A stretch of 64,000 bases of DNA from JAFAXD01 sp035472475 (GTDB taxonomy: Bacteria; Pseudomonadota; Alphaproteobacteria; Rhizobiales; Xanthobacteraceae): the NCBI GenBank assembly GCA_035472475.1, contig DATIPA010000119.1, forward strand, positions 1 to 64,000, read 5' to 3'. The stretch's first letter is position 1; each line of letters opens with the position of its first letter. Positions 59,754-64,000 of this stretch are shown here, piece by piece. Made by a program: the position numbers and the translations under genes. Under the pieces are notes generated by a model. It saw only the letters and a list, made by a program, of their open reading frames with translations. It was not told the origin of the DNA and made no database searches.

Positions 59754-61256
59754 ATGTCCCTTCAGACCAGCCATCCGGCCGATTGGACCGGCGCGAACCG
59801 GGCGCGCAGCGACACCGCCCAGGTGCCATGGATCAGCGAGGATTGGCTGTCCGTGGTGATCGGTCTTTTCATTTTTGTTCTGGCGCTGGCGGTGCTCGCC
59901 AACGTCGATCTGATCGGCTGGGTCGTCACGACCTCGGTGTGGAGCAATGTAACGCTCGCGCTCAACACCAACTCGAAAACGTTCGCAGGGCTCGGGGGCA
60001 TCGGTGCGCTGGTCGCGACCTACGTGGCGCTGCCCATCGTGTTCAGCGCGGCTGCGGTCGCGCTCAAGAGCGACGTGAAGAAATTCGCGCTCGCATTCAC
60101 GGCGGTGTTCTGGATCGCGTATGCGAGCTGGATCGCCGGCAACTACGCCAATTTCGCGGCGGTGACCCCGGCCGAGCTCCAGAAATTCGGGATCAGCTGG
60201 TCGCTCAAGCTCACCAACGAGGGCGCCTACATCTTCGCGCTGATCGCCGGGCTCTTGATCGCGAACTTCCTGCCGGGCTTCGCCGAAGCGATCAAGGATG
60301 CGGTCCGGCCCGAACTCTACATCAAGGTCGCGATCGTGATCTTGGGCGGCTTCTTCGCAGTGACTGCCGCCGGCAAGCTCAATCTTGCGAGCGCGCTGCT
60401 GCTGCGCGGGGTCGCGGCGATCGTCGAGGCCTATCTGATTTATTGGGCGGTGGTCTATTTTGTTGCCCGCAAATGGTTCGGCTTCAACCGCGAATGGGCG
60501 GCGCCGCTCGCATCCGGCATCTCGATCTGCGGCGTATCGGCAGCGATCGCGACCGGCGGCGCGATCCGGGCGCGGCCGCTCATACCGGTGCTGGTGTCCT
60601 CGCTGGTGGTCGTGTTCGCGGTGATCGAAGTGCTGATCCTGCCGTTCCTGGCGCAGACGTTCCTCTCCGGCGAGCCGCTGGTGGCCGGCGCCTGGATGGG
60701 GCTTGCGGTCAAGACCGACGGCGCCGCGGTCGCAGCCGGCGGGATCACCGAGTCACTGATCCTGGCGAAGGCCGCAGCCGAAGGCATCAAGTATCAGCCA
60801 GGCTGGATTCTTGGCACCGCCGCGACCGTGAAGGTGTTCATCGACATTTTCATCGGCATCTGGGCATTCGTGCTCGGCTGGATCTGGACCAACCACATCA
60901 ACAAGTCGGGCAGCGACAAGGCCAGGATCGTGGAGATCTGGGAGCGCTTTCCCAAATTCATCATCGGGTTCGTGATCACGTTCGCGGTCGGGCTCTATCT
61001 CGCCCTGGGAACTCCGGCCGAGATCGCGTCGAAAGTGCCGGCCGCGATCGGCGAGGCGAATGCGTTCCGGGTGATCTTCTTCATCCTGACGTTCTTCTCG
61101 ATCGGCGTTCTCTCCAACTTCAGGAAGCTGTGGCAGGAGGGTATCGGCAAACTCGCCGCCGTTTATGTGGTCAGCTTGTTCGGCTTCGTGATCTGGGTCG
61201 GTCTGCTGATCTCGTGGCTGTTCTTCGCCGGCATCAAGCCACCGCTGGCCAGCTGA
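59754..61256 (+). CDS. Putative sulfate exporter (PSE/YeiH) family membrane protein
   Basis: 500 residues from ATG 59754, longer than the usual 330-350 of YeiH proteins because of added N- and C-terminal membrane regions. Ten or more spans; the core ASGISICGVSAAIATGGAIRARP is the PSE signature, with ASALLLRGVAAIVEAYLIYW, VKTDGAAVAAGGITESLILAKAA and TAATVKVFIDIFIGIWAFVLGW around it. It sits in the nitrate cluster, between the nitrite reductase genes and nitrate reductase. Transport of an anion such as nitrate or sulfate is possible but the family has no proven substrate of this kind. Confidence 0.78.
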   Translation: MSLQTSHPADWTGANRARSDTAQVPWISEDWLSVVIGLFIFVLALAVLANVDLIGWVVTTSVWSNVTLALNTNSKTFAGLGGIGALVATYVALPIVFSAAAVALKSDVKKFALAFTAVFWIAYASWIAGNYANFAAVTPAELQKFGISWSLKLTNEGAYIFALIAGLLIANFLPGFAEAIKDAVRPELYIKVAIVILGGFFAVTAAGKLNLASALLLRGVAAIVEAYLIYWAVVYFVARKWFGFNREWAAPLASGISICGVSAAIATGGAIRARPLIPVLVSSLVVVFAVIEVLILPFLAQTFLSGEPLVAGAWMGLAVKTDGAAVAAGGITESLILAKAAAEGIKYQPGWILGTAATVKVFIDIFIGIWAFVLGWIWTNHINKSGSDKARIVEIWERFPKFIIGFVITFAVGLYLALGTPAEIASKVPAAIGEANAFRVIFFILTFFSIGVLSNFRKLWQEGIGKLAAVYVVSLFGFVIWVGLLISWLFFAGIKPPLAS

Positions 61257-61274
61257 ACTTCGGAGTAACTCATC

Positions 61275-61430
61275 ATGTCGCAACCGAACATCCGCGACGA
61301 ACTGCGCAAAGCCCCGACCGAGCCGCTGCTGCCGATCGAAAAACAATTGATCGGCTGGAGCCTGGGGATCGGTGTCGCGCTGCTGGTCGTGCTTGCAGTC
61401 GTCAACCACTACTTCCCGGTGACGCTGTAA
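61275..61430 (+). CDS. Small single-span membrane protein (51 residues)
   Basis: ATG 61275 after GGAG, stop TAA 61428-61430. MSQPNIRDELRKAPTEPLLP is a polar cytoplasmic start, followed by one hydrophobic span GWSLGIGVALLVVLAVVNHYF ending in PVTL. It is 18 bp downstream of the PSE protein and 55 bp upstream of nitrate reductase, in the same direction. Probably a subunit or stabiliser of the PSE transporter; no family is recognised. Confidence 0.6.
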   Translation: MSQPNIRDELRKAPTEPLLPIEKQLIGWSLGIGVALLVVLAVVNHYFPVTL

Positions 61431-61485
61431 GAGACCATGTAACGGCGTCGCGGCTTGCGAGCCGACGTCATGCTGGAGGCGGCGC

Positions 61486-64000
61486 ATGAACGTGCACCAG
61501 CCGCCGCAGATACGAACTACGTGTCCCTATTGCGGGGTCGGGTGCGGCTTGCTGGCGGCGCCTGACGGCCGCGGCGGCGCGACGATTTCCGCCGACCCGG
61601 CGCATCCGGCGAACCTCGGCCGGATGTGCTCCAAAGGGGCAGCGCTCGACGACACCCTCGGTCTCACCGGACGGCTGCTGCACCCGATGCTGCGCCAGCG
61701 TGACGGTTCCTTCGCGCGCGTGGATTGGACGAGCGCCCTCAATCGCGTTGCCGGGGAGTTCGAGCGCATCCTCGATCGCGACGGGCCGGACGCGATCGCG
61801 TTCTATCTCTCCGGTCAGCTTCTGATCGAGGATTATTACGTCGCCAACAAGCTGATGAAGGGCTTTCTCGGATCCGCCAATGTCGACACCAATTCACGCC
61901 TGTGCATGGCCTCGACCGTCGCAGGGCATCGGCGGGCATTCGGGTCCGACACCGTGCCGGGCGCCTATGAGGATCTCGAGCGCGCCGACCTGATCGTGCT
62001 GGTCGGGTCCAACGCGGCCTGGTGCCATCCTGTGCTCTACCAGCGCATGATCGCCAACAAACACACGCGCGGCGCAAAGATTGTCGTGATCGATCCCCGC
62101 CGCACCGCGACCGCCGAGGACGCCGATATGGTCCTGCAGCTCGCGAGCGGGAGCGACAGCGCGCTGTTCTGCGGCCTGCTGGTGCATCTCGCCGAACAGG
62201 ACGCGCTCGACCGCCTTGCCATCGAGGCTCATACCAGCGGCTTCGACCAGGCGCTGGCGCGCGCCTACGAGATCGCACCCGATGCGCGCGCCGCCGCGCG
62301 CGCGACCGGTTTGAGCCCGGACGAGGTGACGCGTTTCTTTGATTTGTTCCGCACGACCGAAAAGGTGGTGACCGCGTTCTCGCAGGGCGTCAACCAGTCG
62401 GCGCAGGGCACCGACAAAGTCAATGCGATCATCAATTGTCATCTGGCGACCGGCCGCATCGGCAAGCCCGGTATGGGGCCGTTCTCGCTCACCGGCCAGC
62501 CCAACGCCATGGGGGGACGCGAGGTCGGCGGCCTCGCCAACCAGCTCGCCGCCCACATGGGCTTTACGCCTGACGAGATCGACCGCGTGCGCCGATTCTG
62601 GGACGCACCGCGCGTGGCGAGCCAAGAGGGCCACAAAGCGGTCGCCATGTTCGACGCGATCGCGCGCGGCAAGATCAAAGCGCTGTGGGTCATGGCGACC
62701 AACCCGGCGGTGTCGATGCCGGATGCGTCCCTGGTGCGCGCGGGGCTCTCCAAGCTTGAGTTGCTGGTGGTGTCCGACAATGTGTTTTCGAACGACACCG
62801 TGAACAGCGGCGCACACATTCTGCTGCCGGCCGCCGCCTGGGGCGAGAAGGACGGCACCGTCACCAATTCGGAACGGCGGATCTCGCGGCAGCGCGCGTT
62901 CCTGCCGCTTCCGGGCGACGCGATGCCGGACTGGTGGATGGTCACGCAAGTCGCGCACCGGCTCGGGTTTGACGACCGGTTCCCCTATCGCTCCGCCGCC
63001 GACGTGTTTCGAGAGCACGCGGCGCTCTCGGCGTTCGAGAACGACGGTACGCGCGACTTCGATATCGGCGCACTGGCGACGCTCGACGACGACGGCTACG
63101 ACGCGCTCGAACCGACGCAATGGCCCGCGCCCGCCGGACGGCCCAGTCGCGAACGCCTGTTCGCGGACGGTCATTTTTTCACGCCCGACCACAAGGCCCG
63201 GTTCATCCCGCCGGAGCCGTTGGCGCCCGGCGCCGAGACCACACAAGACTTTCCATTCCGCCTCAATACCGGGCGCGTGCGCGATCAATGGCACACCATG
63301 ACGCGCACCGGCATGAGCCCGAAGCTCGCGGCGCATCGCGCCGAGCCATTCGTCGACGTCCACCCCGCCGACGCGGCGCGCATCGGCCTGCGCAACGACG
63401 GCTTTGCGCGCGTTGCGACCGGTTATGGCGCGGGCGTGCTCAAGGTCCGCCTCGATGCCGGTCAGCAGCCTGGCACGCTGTTTGTTCCGATTCACTGGAG
63501 CGAGGTCAATTCCGCGGCCGCGCGCGTCGGCGATCTCGTGGCGCCGGTGACCGACCCCCATTCGGGCCAGCCCGACGCCAAGGCGACGCCCGCGTCGATC
63601 GCGCCGCTCGAGTTTCGCATGCGTGGGTTTGCGCTCACCCGCGTGCCGATCGCGCTGCTCGGCGACACGTGGTGGGTGCGGATCGCGGTTGCCAACGGGT
63701 TCGGCTACAGCTTCGCGACCAACAAGAGTCCCGCCGCCTGGCGCGATCATCTGGCCGGGACCTTCGCGGGTGAGCCCGCCGAGTACGTCGACGAGGCCCG
63801 CGGCATCTTCCGGGCCGCGTCCTTCATCGACGGGCGCCTTGGCGGTTGCATCTTTGTCGGCCCCGCAGGGGCGGTGCCGCCATGGGACGCGGTCAAGGCA
63901 TTGTTCGAGGCCGATGCCATCGCCGAACGCGAACGCCAGACATTGCTCTCCGGCCGCAATGGCCTGCCGGATCCCGGGCCGGTGATATGTGCCTGCTTTG
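61486..64000 (+). CDS. nasA: Assimilatory nitrate reductase, large catalytic subunit (3' end outside window)
   Basis: 838 complete codons are present, starting at ATG 61486 after GGAGG. The N-terminal [4Fe-4S] ligands are C13-x2-C16-x3-C20 and C48 (TTCPYCGVGC ... RMCSKG), then bis-MGD domains with SQGVNQSAQGTDKVNAIINCHLATGRIGKPGMGPFSLTGQPNAMGGREVGG and WVMATNPAVSMPD. The Mo-ligand cysteine is in DTNSRLCMASTVAGH. The last residues, GPVICACF, open the BFD-like [2Fe-2S] C-terminal domain typical of NasA. It reduces nitrate to nitrite in the cytoplasm, feeding NirA. The electron donor could be the flavoprotein or a ferredoxin. Confidence 0.93.
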   Translation, partial: MNVHQPPQIRTTCPYCGVGCGLLAAPDGRGGATISADPAHPANLGRMCSKGAALDDTLGLTGRLLHPMLRQRDGSFARVDWTSALNRVAGEFERILDRDGPDAIAFYLSGQLLIEDYYVANKLMKGFLGSANVDTNSRLCMASTVAGHRRAFGSDTVPGAYEDLERADLIVLVGSNAAWCHPVLYQRMIANKHTRGAKIVVIDPRRTATAEDADMVLQLASGSDSALFCGLLVHLAEQDALDRLAIEAHTSGFDQALARAYEIAPDARAAARATGLSPDEVTRFFDLFRTTEKVVTAFSQGVNQSAQGTDKVNAIINCHLATGRIGKPGMGPFSLTGQPNAMGGREVGGLANQLAAHMGFTPDEIDRVRRFWDAPRVASQEGHKAVAMFDAIARGKIKALWVMATNPAVSMPDASLVRAGLSKLELLVVSDNVFSNDTVNSGAHILLPAAAWGEKDGTVTNSERRISRQRAFLPLPGDAMPDWWMVTQVAHRLGFDDRFPYRSAADVFREHAALSAFENDGTRDFDIGALATLDDDGYDALEPTQWPAPAGRPSRERLFADGHFFTPDHKARFIPPEPLAPGAETTQDFPFRLNTGRVRDQWHTMTRTGMSPKLAAHRAEPFVDVHPADAARIGLRNDGFARVATGYGAGVLKVRLDAGQQPGTLFVPIHWSEVNSAAARVGDLVAPVTDPHSGQPDAKATPASIAPLEFRMRGFALTRVPIALLGDTWWVRIAVANGFGYSFATNKSPAAWRDHLAGTFAGEPAEYVDEARGIFRAASFIDGRLGGCIFVGPAGAVPPWDAVKALFEADAIAERERQTLLSGRNGLPDPGPVICACF

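Overview
The window is high-GC DNA from an alphaproteobacterium, most likely order Hyphomicrobiales (Bradyrhizobium/Rhodopseudomonas/Xanthobacteraceae-like). The grounds are the gene order TIGR02300-family gene / aroA-cmk / rpsA / sppA / ihfB / lapA / trpF-trpB-trpA-accD-folC, a zinc-finger-less AccD of rhizobial type, a ROSE RNA thermometer before hsp20, a DUF1150 gene after it, and intergenic palindromes of the kind common in Bradyrhizobium relatives. The assignment is inference from gene content; no 16S gene is present.

Layout. (1) 0-24 kb is an accessory catabolic region. It holds two Rieske ring-hydroxylating oxygenase alpha subunits, a Rieske ferredoxin, two amidohydrolases (one recognisable as 4-oxalomesaconate hydratase LigJ), a LigB-type extradiol dioxygenase, an HpaB-type flavin monooxygenase, an NtaA/DszA-type FMN monooxygenase, a TRAP transporter, a uronate-dehydrogenase-like SDR, and MarR and GntR/FadR regulators with visible palindromic operators. 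(2) Within it, 18.0-23.6 kb is a plus-strand gene set in which a thioredoxin-reductase-like flavoprotein is followed by a selenoprotein of the UGSC type. An in-frame TGA (19250-19252) sits in a U-S-T-C motif, and a SECIS-like hairpin with a GGUC loop begins 9 nt later. Simple gene calling would split this gene in two. (3) 24.1-32.3 kb is an Opp/Dpp-type ABC transporter operon with two paralogous binding proteins and a leading TctC/Bug-type binding protein. (4) 32.4-46.8 kb is the conserved housekeeping block (folC, accD, trpABF, lapA, ihfB, sppA, rpsA, cmk, aroA), interrupted by an ornithine-cyclodeaminase family gene and an FAD aromatic hydroxylase. (5) 46.8-50.5 kb has tRNA-Ala(GGC), a gamma-resorcylate decarboxylase, a 2OG-Fe(II)-type oxygenase, hsp20 with a sigma-32 promoter and ROSE element, DUF1150 and ptsN. 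(6) 51.0-64.0 kb is an assimilatory nitrate/nitrite cluster: nasT-nasS, a leader with an antiterminator/terminator pair, single-domain globin, NAD(P)H flavoprotein, FNT nitrite channel, nirA, an Fe-S/FNR reductase lacking the FMN domain, a PSE-family membrane protein, a 51-residue membrane peptide, and a nitrate reductase cut by the window end.

How they fit together. NasS is expected to hold NasT until nitrate or nitrite is sensed. Free NasT would then allow read-through of the leader at about 53.01-53.06 kb into globin, flavoprotein, FNT, NirA and reductase, and nitrate reductase would feed nitrite to NirA. The catabolic region looks like pieces of a protocatechuate 4,5-cleavage-type pathway with uptake systems and local regulators, but ring-opening and hydrolysis steps are missing from the window, so substrates are not determined. 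The selenoprotein with a TrxR-like partner and a CxxC AhpD-like protein is the most unusual system here.
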